Shown here one piece after another: positions 35,689 to 43,603 of a DNA stretch of 64,000 nt. Made by a program: the position numbers and the translations under genes. Source of the stretch: Kiloniella laminariae (GTDB lineage: Bacteria > Pseudomonadota > Alphaproteobacteria > Kiloniellales > Kiloniellaceae); the NCBI RefSeq assembly GCF_027214005.1, contig NZ_JAPWGY010000001.1:620001-684000 (forward strand). The letters are read 5' to 3'. A model generated the notes under the pieces. The model made no database searches, was not told the origin of the DNA, and was given only the letters and a program-made list of their open reading frames with translations. Numbering within the stretch: the stretch's first letter is position 1; the number at the start of each line of letters is the position of its first letter.

Positions 35689-36225
35689 ATAATAGACTTC
35701 AGGCATCCCAACAGCCAAAGTTTCTTTGAGTACTGGTCAAGTCTTCCGCGTGAAGGTGTCTTGCCGTTACGAAGTTCCTTTCTGCCAGAGAAAATCCCCC
35801 GGCTGTTGCCGACCCTGAGTATCTATGAGCTGGTTTCCGAGGATTTCATCAAGTTCCGTCTGGTCGGCTCGACAATACGCGAACGGGTTGTCGAGAACTA
35901 CACGGGAAAAAACTATCTGGATTATGTCGCACCGGAGAGACGGGCAAAAGCCAGTGCATCGCTTTGGGCCCCAATGAAACAGCCTTGTGGCATGCGGGTT
36001 TTTTCCAACTATAACCTGTCAACCGGCCGGACTATTTTCCTCGAGGTCGTGGTGTTGCCGGTATTGAATGATCTGGGCGAAAATCCGGTAATATTGCTTC
36101 AGAGCAACGAGATCAAACCACGGGATAACCGCTCGCCTGATGAAGAGGAAAACCTGAAGGTCATCACTGTGGCAGGGCGGGATTTTATTGATATTGGTGC
36201 AGGTCTGTCCGATTTCAAAGACTGA
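35689..36225 (+). CDS. PAS_5-family protein (type A, copy 6), candidate AUA start
   Basis: A 178-residue PAS_5 protein in the first duplicated cassette. From an AUA at 35689 it reads IDFRHPNSQSFFEYWSSLPR, matching copies 3 and 5 residue for residue in layout. LPLRSSFLPEKIPRLLPT, FIKFRLVGSTIRERV, YTGKNYLDYV and the tail FIDIGAGLSDFKD follow. The frame is closed by TGA at 35668-35670 and contains no AUG, GUG or UUG before TTG 35761, which would cut off the first PAS strand and helix. GAGGG lies seven bases before the AUA. Initiation at AUA is inferred; internal TTG or pseudogene status remain possible. Confidence 0.75.
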   Translation: MIDFRHPNSQSFFEYWSSLPREGVLPLRSSFLPEKIPRLLPTLSIYELVSEDFIKFRLVGSTIRERVVENYTGKNYLDYVAPERRAKASASLWAPMKQPCGMRVFSNYNLSTGRTIFLEVVVLPVLNDLGENPVILLQSNEIKPRDNRSPDEEENLKVITVAGRDFIDIGAGLSDFKD

Positions 36226-36331
36226 AATGCCAAAGAGTTCTGTCCGGATTTTGAATTTTGCCCAGGTTTTTCGCACGACCAGAACAGGACAAGCGCCTGA
36301 TCTGGTCTGATGAAGCCGCAAGATAAGGCGC

Positions 36332-36805
36332 TTATTTAAAGGCCATCAGGGTGAGAGTTTTGATGACCACGATGTCTTGTGTGTTTTTTGTCTGATCGTT
36401 GTCAGCCAGGGGCTGTGTGATCTGGTGCCAGTGCTGGTGTTCCTTGTCAAACCAGTCAAAAACACCACAGAGCCAGCTCGGGGTCAGGTTTGTCAGAACT
36501 TCCCGGTGTGTCGCCCGAAGGATTTCGCTGGTACCGGGGCCTGCTTCGCTGAGATAGTGACCGGTTGGCTCTTGCCCGCTTAACTCTACCAGACGGGTGC
36601 CCCAAAAGGTCGTCTGGAAATCCTGCTGTTCGGTGATCCAGCGATTGACAATCATGGACGGCCAATAGGGCAACATTGCCCTGTTGCTCTGAACCTGTTG
36701 TATGGTCAGGATGCGCCCCTCCCGGACATGATCACAAAGAGACTGGAATGCAACAAGTTCCGGGTGGCGGATACTGTCTTCACAATTGCGCTGGATCGAG
36801 GTGAT
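36332..36805 (-). CDS. PAS_5-like protein (type B, copy 1), candidate AUC start
   Basis: A 157-residue protein of a second, more divergent PAS_5-like group. It reads SIQRNCEDSIRHPELVAFQS at the N-terminus, then LPYWPSMIVNRWITEQQDFQTTFWGTRLVE (quoted in part) with the family G-T and TGHYL motifs. There is no IDIGAG tail. The first AUG is at 36676, inside the conserved WPSMIVNRW block's lead-in. Homology to the other two type B proteins continues without gaps up to an AUC at 36805, seven bases after GGGAG, and stops there. It is convergent with copy A6. Confidence 0.7.
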   Translation of the reverse strand: MTSIQRNCEDSIRHPELVAFQSLCDHVREGRILTIQQVQSNRAMLPYWPSMIVNRWITEQQDFQTTFWGTRLVELSGQEPTGHYLSEAGPGTSEILRATHREVLTNLTPSWLCGVFDWFDKEHQHWHQITQPLADNDQTKNTQDIVVIKTLTLMAFK

Positions 36806-37119
36806 TGACCTGCTCCCTGATCAAAATTTATGGTCAAAACATCTGCATTTTCTGAGGTATCTTCTGTGTAAGTGTAGCTTGAAGTAGTAAATTTTTCTAT
36901 CTGTGATTTTGAGAATTTCTTAAAATGTTTCCTATGGTAGTGGCCGATGTGACCACTCCTCTTTTCGCCAGAGTAAAATATACAAGAGGGCAGGAAGGGT
37001 GTTACTATCAAGGATCTGGAACACGGCAGGGGCTCTGAACCAGGGGGCATTCAGGGAGCCGCTATTGCCAGGAGCCGGGGTGTCAAGAGGTTGGTCCGGA
37101 TCAGACAGGGGCAAAGAAG
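36806..37119. promoter_or_regulatory. Divergent spacer between the two duplicated PAS_5 cassettes
   Basis: About 310 bases between the type B copy 1 start (-) and type A copy 7 start (+). AT-rich around 36830-36930, GC-rich afterwards. AGGGG precedes the candidate AUU start by eight bases. No gene is supported. Confidence 0.45.
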
Positions 37120-37656
37120 ATTATTAAATTTGAGCACCCGCACAGTGTCGCGTTTTTTGACCACTGGCAAAATCTCCCGCGAGAGGGATTGCTGCCTTTA
37201 CGCAGTTCTTTCCTGCCGGAGAAGGTTCCGAGACTTTTGCCCACATTGAGTATCTATGAGCTGGTTTCGCGGGACTATATAAAGTTCCGGCTGATCGGTA
37301 CGGCAATCAGAGAACGCATGGGGGCAGACATGACCGGGAAGAACTACCTGGATTTTGTCGATCCTGCCCGCCGGGAAAAGTCGGCCGGATCTTTCTGGGC
37401 CGTGGTTGAGCAACCTTGCGCCATGCGGGTTATTTCCAATCACGCCATGACCTCGGGACGGCATATGTTTCTTGAGGTGCTGATGGTGCCGGTGGAAAAC
37501 GACAGGGGGGAGAACCCGGTTGTGTTGTGTCAGACCAATGAAATAAACAAACCGGGAAAAGAGGAGTTTCATGACCCCGATGGCCTGAAGCTTGTCACCG
37601 TTTCAAATCGGGAATTCATTGATATCGGGGCTGGTCTTTCCAGCTTTCGCGACTGA
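37120..37656 (+). CDS. PAS_5-family protein (type A, copy 7), candidate AUU start
   Basis: A 178-residue PAS_5 protein, exactly the length of copy 6 when both are started at their AUH codons. It reads IKFEHPHSVAFFDHWQNLPR, LPLRSSFLPEKVPRLLPT, YIKFRLIGTAIRERMG, MTGKNYLDFVDPARR and FIDIGAGLSSFRD. Upstream of TTG 37189 the frame is open to 37039 with no AUG, GUG or UUG. Homology ends at AUU 37120, eight bases after AGGGG. The TTG would remove 23 conserved residues. I infer initiation at AUU, the rare start class known from infC. Confidence 0.75.
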   Translation: MIKFEHPHSVAFFDHWQNLPREGLLPLRSSFLPEKVPRLLPTLSIYELVSRDYIKFRLIGTAIRERMGADMTGKNYLDFVDPARREKSAGSFWAVVEQPCAMRVISNHAMTSGRHMFLEVLMVPVENDRGENPVVLCQTNEINKPGKEEFHDPDGLKLVTVSNREFIDIGAGLSSFRD

Positions 37657-37745
37657 AGCCCGGTTTTCAGACAGAAATGCTGTTGGTTGCCTCTGAAACT
37701 AAAAGGCTATTCCCGCTTTTTGTTGTACCGCCTGTTCCCGGCTTT

Positions 37746-38207
37746 TTATCCGGCAAAGACCAGAAAGGAAATTGTTGCGGACAATGTGTTTTCAACAGGA
37801 ACTTCGCGGGTCAGCGGCAAGGTAACCTGGTCCCAGCGGCGATGGGATTTGTTGAACCAGTCAAGCTGTCCCCCCAGGTATAGCGGCTGTCCGGTTTTAA
37901 TCACCTCGGCATGGGCATAGTGCAGCGTTTCTCCGGTCTCCCCTCCGGCTGAGCGGACATGCTGTCCTGTCTGTTCCAGACCGCAGGCCTCTACCAGCCT
38001 GGTGCCCCAAAAGGTAGTGAGAAAATCCTTGGCGTCACTGTCCCAGCGATTGACGATCATCGAAGGCCAAAAACCCAGAAACGGTCGGGTTTGCAACTGT
38101 TGAAGAGCCAGAGGCGCATCGTTTCTCAGCGGGTCGCAAAGCGCCATGAATTTCCTGATTTCCGGATGGGCCATGCTTTGGGGGTCGTTGCGGATAATGC
38201 TGCTTAT
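37746..38207 (-). CDS. PAS_5-like protein (type B, copy 2), candidate AUA start
   Basis: A 153-residue type B protein. It reads SSIIRNDPQSMAHPEIRKFM, LQTRPFLGFWPSMIVNRW, FLTTFWGTRLVEACGLEQTG and ends TISFLVFAG. The AUA at 38207 lies six bases after a very good GGGGAG, and alignment to type B copies 1 and 3 starts exactly there. An internal AUG (at MAHPE) would shorten the first helix, and a distant upstream AUG at 38330 adds 41 residues without homology. It is convergent with copy A7, repeating the arrangement of the first cassette. Confidence 0.75.
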   Translation of the reverse strand: MSSIIRNDPQSMAHPEIRKFMALCDPLRNDAPLALQQLQTRPFLGFWPSMIVNRWDSDAKDFLTTFWGTRLVEACGLEQTGQHVRSAGGETGETLHYAHAEVIKTGQPLYLGGQLDWFNKSHRRWDQVTLPLTREVPVENTLSATISFLVFAG

Positions 38208-38577
38208 GTCACTCTCCCCGGTTGCCGTGCCGATCAGGTGATCCGGGCGGGTATTCGGAATTTGATTCTGAAAATGAATCTGTTCAATTCGATGCTGCCG
38301 AAAGTATAGCATCATACAGGAGTATGTCACTTATTTATTCAGAAAAATTAGGCATTTAGTAAAAAATTCATATTTTACTTGCCGGGTTATTCGCCTGTGT
38401 GTTTTCAGTAAAATTTTGGTCCCTATTTTCGATTGTTGCCCTCAAGGAGGGCTTTGCGATCCGGGTCTTTTTCTGGGCCAGAGAAGAGGTATGAAAAAGG
38501 TTTCAGACAGGAAAGAGCAGGTTGGTTCCGGTGGGGAAAATCTGTTGTTCCCGGTACAGTTATCGGCCTGTCACCGG
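38208..38577. other. AT-rich spacer upstream of type B copy 2
   Basis: About 370 bases, clearly AT-rich from 38320 to 38410, presumably with the promoter of the type B gene at 37746-38207. A plus-strand frame at 38416 runs antisense into the next gene and is not supported. Confidence 0.45.
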
Positions 38578-39039
38578 TCAGGAACCCTTCTGGTCAAAGC
38601 TGACATAGGCCAGCGTCTCACTGACCGTTCCGTTGCGCTCAAGCGGGAGAATTACCGCGTTGAGTTGCTGGAAATCTTTGTTCAGCCAGTGGATGGAGGT
38701 TGCGAGATACACCGGTTTGAGCTGTGTCATGACATCGTGATGGGCCTGCCAGAAGATGTTTTCTGTTTGGGGGAATTCACCGCGTTTGATGTATTTCCAG
38801 CTCAGGTCCATACCATAGACGGCAGCAAGGCCTGATCCCCAGTAACTGTAAAAGAAATCCTGTTTTTCCGCGTCCCAGCGGTTGAGGATAAGTGTCGGCC
38901 AATAGGAGAGAAAAGGTCTGTTCTGAATCAGGGGAATGGTCATGTATCCCTGGCCACGGACCTGATCGCAGAGCCGGAGGAATTCGACAATGTCCGGGTG
39001 GTTTATCGTGGTTTCCTGATTGAGATAGATTTCCGGCAC
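38578..39039 (-). CDS. PAS_5-like protein (type B, copy 3)
   Basis: A 153-residue type B protein, the same length as copy 2. It reads VPEIYLNQETTINHPDIVEF, IQNRPFLSYWPTLILNRW, FYSYWGSGLAAVYGMDLSWK and ends AYVSFDQKGS. Alignment with the other type B proteins starts at GTG 39039, which corresponds to their AUA and AUC codons. The upstream site is poor (AGAAAG). A longer frame from 39108 adds 23 residues without homology. The G-T of the PAS_5 core is replaced by G-S here. It closes the cluster. Confidence 0.75.
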   Translation of the reverse strand: MPEIYLNQETTINHPDIVEFLRLCDQVRGQGYMTIPLIQNRPFLSYWPTLILNRWDAEKQDFFYSYWGSGLAAVYGMDLSWKYIKRGEFPQTENIFWQAHHDVMTQLKPVYLATSIHWLNKDFQQLNAVILPLERNGTVSETLAYVSFDQKGS

Positions 39040-39475
39040 GACGTGCTTTCTGAATAGAGTACAAACCAGTTGGCGAAGCGGTCTGAAGGGACAGCTCACG
39101 GATAACAATAAGGCGGGGAAAGGTCTTTGGGAAGGATTTTGGCAGCTGCTGCAAGGATTTATTTACTTCAAGTCCAGCTGACAAGGAGACCAGAAAACCA
39201 GCAGACAAGCCAGCAGGCAAGGGAGCAGAAAAGGCAAGAGGCAAGGCCGCGGGGAGAGGGACAGGGCGGGATCAAGTATGATATCCCGGTGACAACTCTC
39301 TCTGGAATTTTTAGATCCTTTTAATATTTTTGCGGCATAGTGACCCTGAGGCGAGCTCGCTGTGAACGTCGGTCCGAAACCGGACTTTCTGTTCTGTTGT
39401 ATTGCCTTCTGAAATAATATGTGGCGCGGATTTTCGACTATTGGAATTCTGGCCATTGGACAAGGGGAAGTCGGA
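39040..39475. other. Intergenic region with purine-rich low-complexity stretch
   Basis: About 435 bases. From ~39165 to 39260 the plus strand is strongly purine-rich, with degenerate CAG(G/A)CAAG units, so frames here give artificial repeats. AAGGGG precedes the DUF1737 start at eight bases. Confidence 0.5.
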
Positions 39476-39637
39476 ATGAGAGAATACAAGCTGGTTCTGG
39501 AACACAGTCAGGATGATCTGAACAAAAAGATCACTGACATGCTGAACAAGGGATGGGATGTCAGCGGGAATCTTGTCGTTGATCGGGACGATGAAGGCTT
39601 TCCCTATTTCTATCAGGCCATGATCAAACAGGGGTAA
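39476..39637 (+). CDS. DUF1737-domain small protein
   Basis: A 53-residue protein, MREYKLVLEHSQDDLNKKIT, then LNKGWDVSGNLVV and FPYFYQAMIKQ. This is the whole DUF1737 domain: a start Y-K-[LV], a helix with L-x-x-x-[IV], G-W-x-x-x-G and a final [YF]-x-Q-A-M-x-K. The function is unknown; members occur alone or fused to other small domains. The ATG at 39476 is preferred over a longer frame from 39419 because it matches the domain start and has AAGGGG eight bases upstream. Confidence 0.8.
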   Translation: MREYKLVLEHSQDDLNKKITDMLNKGWDVSGNLVVDRDDEGFPYFYQAMIKQG

Positions 39638-39721
39638 TTTCTGACACAGATTTTCCTTATCTCCGAAAGCTGTTGTTCTGGGTTGGTCTATACCGGACAG
39701 GACATGATCATATCTGTCAGT

Positions 39722-39754
39722 AAAAGAATACGGGGGCCTTGTCACAGGCCCCCG
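39722..39754 (-). terminator. Rho-independent terminator after the LysR gene
   Basis: CGGGGGCCT (39731-39739) and AGGCCCCCG (39746-39754) make a 9-bp stem with a six-base loop. On the minus strand it is followed by a T-rich run, so it ends the LysR transcript; it may also stop the plus strand weakly. Confidence 0.65.
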
Positions 39755-39879
39755 AAAACGTGTCATTTTACCCAGTCGTTCTGCAGACCGGCATTGTGAT
39801 GGTACTGGGTGATGGTACTGGTGTAAAAAATCCGGATAACAGGAACATCTGATCCGGTATTGCCTTTATATCCCCTTAA

Positions 39880-40848
39880 TTAATCCTCCTTAATTTCTGT
39901 GCGGGGAATTTCTCTGTCCGTTATTTCTCTGCTCGTTATTTCTCTGCGGGTTCTTTTCTGCGGAGGTTGCCCGCTCCGGGGCAGTTCCTGGGCCAGATAA
40001 TCAATCAACATCCTGACTTTCAGGCTTGATGCAGCCCCGGGTGGATAGACCGCAAAAAGATCCAGCGGAGCCAGTTGATAGTCTGGCAGCAGGATCTCTA
40101 GCGTGCCATCGGGCAGATCCCAGAGTTCGTGCTCTGGCAGCAGGCCGAGCCCGTGTCCCCCCAGAACAAACTGTAGCCTGGCCCCTGCGTTGTTGGTATG
40201 CACGGGGCCATTGACCCTGATCGTGTGACGTTGTCCCTCGCGGTTCAGATTGATCTGGTTTGTCTGGCGGCTGTAGACCACCCAGCCGTGCTGGGCGAGT
40301 TCTTCAGGGCTGGCTGGTCGACCAAAACGGTCCAGATAGTCCGGGGTGGCGCAGATAACCCGCTGCGCGGAACAGAGCTTGCGTGCCATCATGTTTGAAA
40401 TCTGAAGCGGTCCGGCGCGAATGGCCAGATCATACCCGCCTTCGATCAGGTTGGTGATCTGGTCGGTCAGTTCCACTTCCAGATCGACTTTGGGGTAGAG
40501 TTGGCGAAAGTGGCTGAGCAGGGGCACGATGCGTTTGAGGCCAAAGTTGGTCGAGCAGGTGATGGAAACCCGGCCGGCGGGTTCGCTGCTCAGGGCCTGA
40601 AGCCGGCGGCTGGCGGCTTCGGCCTCATCGGCAATGATCTTGCAGCTCTGGTAATAGTCCTGGCCCGCGTGGGTCAGGCTGAGGCTGCGGGTGCTGCGGT
40701 GGAGCAGCCGCACACCGAGCCGTTCTTCCAGCTGTTTGACCTGGTGGCTGATCGCGGCCCGGCCAACACCGGATTTTCTTGCCGCCTCGGCAAAGCTGCC
40801 ACTCTCGACCACGCGGGCAAAGGTGATCATGCCGCGGAGTTCGTCCAT
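39880..40848 (-). CDS. LysR-family regulator with repetitive C-terminal tail
   Basis: A 322-residue LysR protein. It has the HTH ESGSFAEAARKSGVGRAAIS, dimerising helix HQVKQLEERLGVRLLHRSTR and an effector domain starting VSITCSTNFGLKRIVPLLSH. The group is CrgA/DsdC-like LysR regulators acting on nearby divergent genes. It is divergent from a DJ-1/PfpI gene 126 bases away, the classic layout for control of that gene. The last ~20 residues are a tandem tail (REITSREITDREIPRTEIK) produced by an in-frame DNA repeat at 39895-39955, an unusual extension. Confidence 0.88.
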   Translation of the reverse strand: MDELRGMITFARVVESGSFAEAARKSGVGRAAISHQVKQLEERLGVRLLHRSTRSLSLTHAGQDYYQSCKIIADEAEAASRRLQALSSEPAGRVSITCSTNFGLKRIVPLLSHFRQLYPKVDLEVELTDQITNLIEGGYDLAIRAGPLQISNMMARKLCSAQRVICATPDYLDRFGRPASPEELAQHGWVVYSRQTNQINLNREGQRHTIRVNGPVHTNNAGARLQFVLGGHGLGLLPEHELWDLPDGTLEILLPDYQLAPLDLFAVYPPGAASSLKVRMLIDYLAQELPRSGQPPQKRTRREITSREITDREIPRTEIKED

Positions 40849-40974
40849 TTCAAGCCCTCTATTGTCAAATTATTTGATACATAATGTAAGATAAAAGGCA
40901 TATTCACTTCAAGTGACTAACGAATTATCTTTGCTTCAGACGTCGATTACAGCTTCTCAAACAAGGATAAGATT

Positions 40975-41661
40975 ATGAATATTCTGATGATTTTGACTTC
41001 CCACGAAGACTTTGGAAACAGCGGCCGCAAGACCGGTTTCTGGATGGAGGAGTTTGCCGCACCCTATTACCGTTTTCTTGATGCGGGCAGCAAGGTCACC
41101 CTGGCATCTCCACAGGGCGACCAGCCTCCGGTCGATGCAGCCAGTATGGGCGAAGACTTTCAGACAGCCGATACCCGTCGTTTTGCCGGGGATGTCAAGG
41201 CGCAGGCCCAGCTGGCCAGCACCCTGAAGCTGGCAGATATTTCTGCTGACGATTATGATGCGGTGTTCTATCCCGGCGGTCATGGTCCGCTGTTCGATCT
41301 GACCGATAATGCGGCTTCTCTGGCGCTTCTGACGGCCCTTCACAGTGCAGGCAAGCCTGTTGGTGCAGTCTGTCATGGTCTGGCGGCCCTGATCAAGGCG
41401 AAGACAGCCGACGGTACGCCCCTGGTCAAAGGTCACGAGGTGACAGGCTTTACCGACAGCGAGGAAGCTGCGGTCGGTGCCACAGACCTGGTGCCCTATT
41501 CGGTCGAGCAGGAACTGGCGAAGGCAGGCGGGAAATTCCGTAAGGCTGATGACTGGGCGAATTTTGCCATCCGGGATGGCTTGATCATCACCGGACAGAA
41601 CCCGGCCTCTTCTGCTTCGGTTGCCGATCATTTGCTGGCGGCACTGAAAGAGCGGGGCTAA
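40975..41661 (+). CDS. DJ-1/PfpI-type protein (Hsp31-like class I glutamine amidotransferase fold)
   Basis: A 228-residue protein. The nucleophile elbow is AVCHGLAAL with Cys133. YPGGHGPLFDL before it and the early N-terminal MNILMILTSHEDFG complete the Hsp31/YDR533C-type signature. Such proteins act as glyoxalase III-like or deglycase/chaperone enzymes against electrophilic stress. AAGGATAAG precedes the ATG. It is divergent from a LysR gene, its probable regulator. Confidence 0.9.
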   Translation: MNILMILTSHEDFGNSGRKTGFWMEEFAAPYYRFLDAGSKVTLASPQGDQPPVDAASMGEDFQTADTRRFAGDVKAQAQLASTLKLADISADDYDAVFYPGGHGPLFDLTDNAASLALLTALHSAGKPVGAVCHGLAALIKAKTADGTPLVKGHEVTGFTDSEEAAVGATDLVPYSVEQELAKAGGKFRKADDWANFAIRDGLIITGQNPASSASVADHLLAALKERG

Positions 41662-41691
41662 CAGCTAACCCCTGGGTATCAGGTAAAATAT

Positions 41692-41743
41692 CGGGCGCCT
41701 CAGAAGGGAAAGTCTCTTCTGAGGCGCCCGATTATCTTTTTTT
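41692..41743 (+). terminator. Rho-independent terminator after the DJ-1 gene
   Basis: A 15-bp perfect stem, CGGGCGCCTCAGAAG with CTTCTGAGGCGCCCG, and a nine-base loop, followed by ATTATCTTTTTTT. Confidence 0.85.
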
Positions 41744-41791
41744 CTGGCCGAGCTTCAGGTTGTTTCTGGTCTGCTTTAGGGAAAGTTTTTT

Positions 41792-42250
41792 TCAGGAAGT
41801 GCGGTCCGGCAAACCCCGGCCGTTGTTCCACCAGCGGTTCGGGTTGTTGCTCTGCGGGTTATAGGCCGCCCGGCTGGCCCAGTCTTCGCGCAGGAAAATC
41901 ACCGGTTCTTCGTAATGGTGGACATAAAGAATGGCATCCATGACCTTTTCCAGCACAGCCAGATCCCGTTCGATAGAGATCTTCAGCTCGACCATGGGAT
42001 AGGTTTCGGTGTTGCCGACAACAAAATCCTCGGCATGTGTTGCGGTTGTTGTGCCGGGTTCGGGGCGGGCGGTTTCCCGGCCGACGGCTGAAATGCTGGC
42101 GTTGCGTTGATAACGCCCGAAATTCAGGGGATGGACCGCCATAACCGCATCGAGGATTTTGTCGGTGTCTTCGGCTAGCGTCTGGATCTCCAGCGTCCAG
42201 ACAGGCGCAAAACTTCCCGACCTGGCAGCATAGTTGGAAAGGTCTGGCAT
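41792..42250 (-). CDS. NIF3/CutA-like domain protein
   Basis: A 152-residue soluble protein. The central block TYPMVELKISIERDLAVLEK then AILYVHHYEEPVIFLREDW matches the CutA-like insert found in NIF3-family proteins (H-x-Y-E-E-P-[VI]). It is sometimes labelled structural toxin-like in databases, without a known activity. The N-terminal half contains ALHPLNFGRYQRN-like basic stretches. The last residues are Asn/Arg-rich. Metal or nucleotide binding is possible from the CutA fold only. It is convergent with the DJ-1 gene. Confidence 0.65.
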   Translation of the reverse strand: MPDLSNYAARSGSFAPVWTLEIQTLAEDTDKILDAVMAVHPLNFGRYQRNASISAVGRETARPEPGTTTATHAEDFVVGNTETYPMVELKISIERDLAVLEKVMDAILYVHHYEEPVIFLREDWASRAAYNPQSNNPNRWWNNGRGLPDRTS

Positions 42251-42510
42251 GCTTTTCTCCAGGTATGTTCTTTTTATGATCCCTGTATGTTTATATATTG
42301 TTCTATTGCTGGTGGGTTGTCAACCAGAGCAAGGCAAGTAGGAAGAGGGGGAAACATACCGGGTTTCAGCTGGAGTAAGCTTTTACTGATTTTGTCTTAG
42401 GTTGCGGCTATTGCTATTTTAATCCTGCAGGTAATCGGGCTAGTCTGTTGGCCGTGAACAGGTAACAGTTTCTGGTAACGCAGGACGTCAAAGGTAATCA
42501 GGAGTTCCTT

Positions 42511-43527
42511 ATGATTATTCGGGCAGCACTGGTGGGGCTGGGCAGCGTCAACCGCCATCTCATGGCCATTCTGGCGGACAAAAAAGACCGTCTGCAACAG
42601 GACCATGGCGTCGAAATCCGTCTGGTGGCGCTGGTCGACAGCCGCGGGGTGGCCGTGGCAGCGGACACGCAGGGCTATGACCCGCGCGAAATCTGTACCG
42701 CCAAGGAAGCGGGGAAATCCACCGCTGACCTGCCGGGCTATCTGCCCGGGCGCAGCATGGTCGAGTTGATCGAGACGCTGGACTGTGATCTGGTTTTTGA
42801 AGCCTCGCCGGTGGATCTGGTCACGGGCGGGCCGGGGCTGGCGGTCGCGCGCAAGGCTTTGGGCCGCGGCATTGCCGTGGTGCTGGCGAACAAGGGGCCG
42901 CTGGTGCTGGCCTATCACGAGCTGCACGAACTTGCCGCCCGACATAACACCGGGCTGGGCTTCAGCGCCACGGTCTGCGGCGGCCTGCCGATCATCAACA
43001 TGGGCCGACGTGACATGATCGCCGCCGATATCAGCCGTCTGCGCGGCATCTTTAACAGCACCAGCAATTTTATCCTCGGGGAAATGGCAACAGGACGTTC
43101 CTATGACGACGCCCTGGCCGAAGCTCAGCGGCGCGGCATTGCCGAAACCGACCCGAGCCTGGATGTCGGCGGCTGGGACACGGCCAACAAGCTGGTGATC
43201 ATCGCCAATGCCATTTTGCGGATGAAGGTCGGATTAGGGGACGTCACGGTTGAAGGCATCACAGCGATCACGCCCGGGATGATTGCTGCCGCGGCGGCGG
43301 AGGGCAAGATCTATAAACTGGTCGCCTCTGCCGAAGGTGGCAAGCTCTCTGTCGCCCCGCTGGCCCTGCCCAAAGACGATTTCCTCGCCCATTGCGACGG
43401 CTGGGAAATGGGCGTCGAGATCCACAGTGATATCTATGGCATCATGTACCACAAACTCTGGGAACGCGAACCCACCCCCACCGCCGCCTCGATGCTGCGC
43501 GACGCGGTGAATATCTTTTGCGGGTGA
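42511..43527 (+). CDS. Homoserine dehydrogenase-like NAD(P)-dependent oxidoreductase
   Basis: A 338-residue enzyme without an ACT domain. The dinucleotide-binding fold begins AALVGLGSVNRHLMAIL. The catalytic domain contains GRGIAVVLANKGPLVLAYHE, IFNSTSNFILGEMATG and ETDPSLDVGGWDTANKLVI, matching homoserine dehydrogenase motifs including N-S-T-x-N-[FY] and D-P-x-x-D-x-x-G. It may act on homoserine or another 3-hydroxy acid. AGGAG precedes the ATG. An IS element follows 66 bases after its stop. Confidence 0.88.
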   Translation: MIIRAALVGLGSVNRHLMAILADKKDRLQQDHGVEIRLVALVDSRGVAVAADTQGYDPREICTAKEAGKSTADLPGYLPGRSMVELIETLDCDLVFEASPVDLVTGGPGLAVARKALGRGIAVVLANKGPLVLAYHELHELAARHNTGLGFSATVCGGLPIINMGRRDMIAADISRLRGIFNSTSNFILGEMATGRSYDDALAEAQRRGIAETDPSLDVGGWDTANKLVIIANAILRMKVGLGDVTVEGITAITPGMIAAAAAEGKIYKLVASAEGGKLSVAPLALPKDDFLAHCDGWEMGVEIHSDIYGIMYHKLWEREPTPTAASMLRDAVNIFCG

Positions 43528-43603
43528 GGGGGGTCGTATATGTCTCGGGTCCAGCTCATTAAAGGCACTATGTCACGGGCACAGCAATTCTTAGGGTGTG
43601 GAC

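Noticed and set aside
39163-39489. Repetitive frames in the purine-rich stretch before the DUF1737 gene
   Set aside because: Their repeats come from low-complexity DNA on both strands; no start context or homology.
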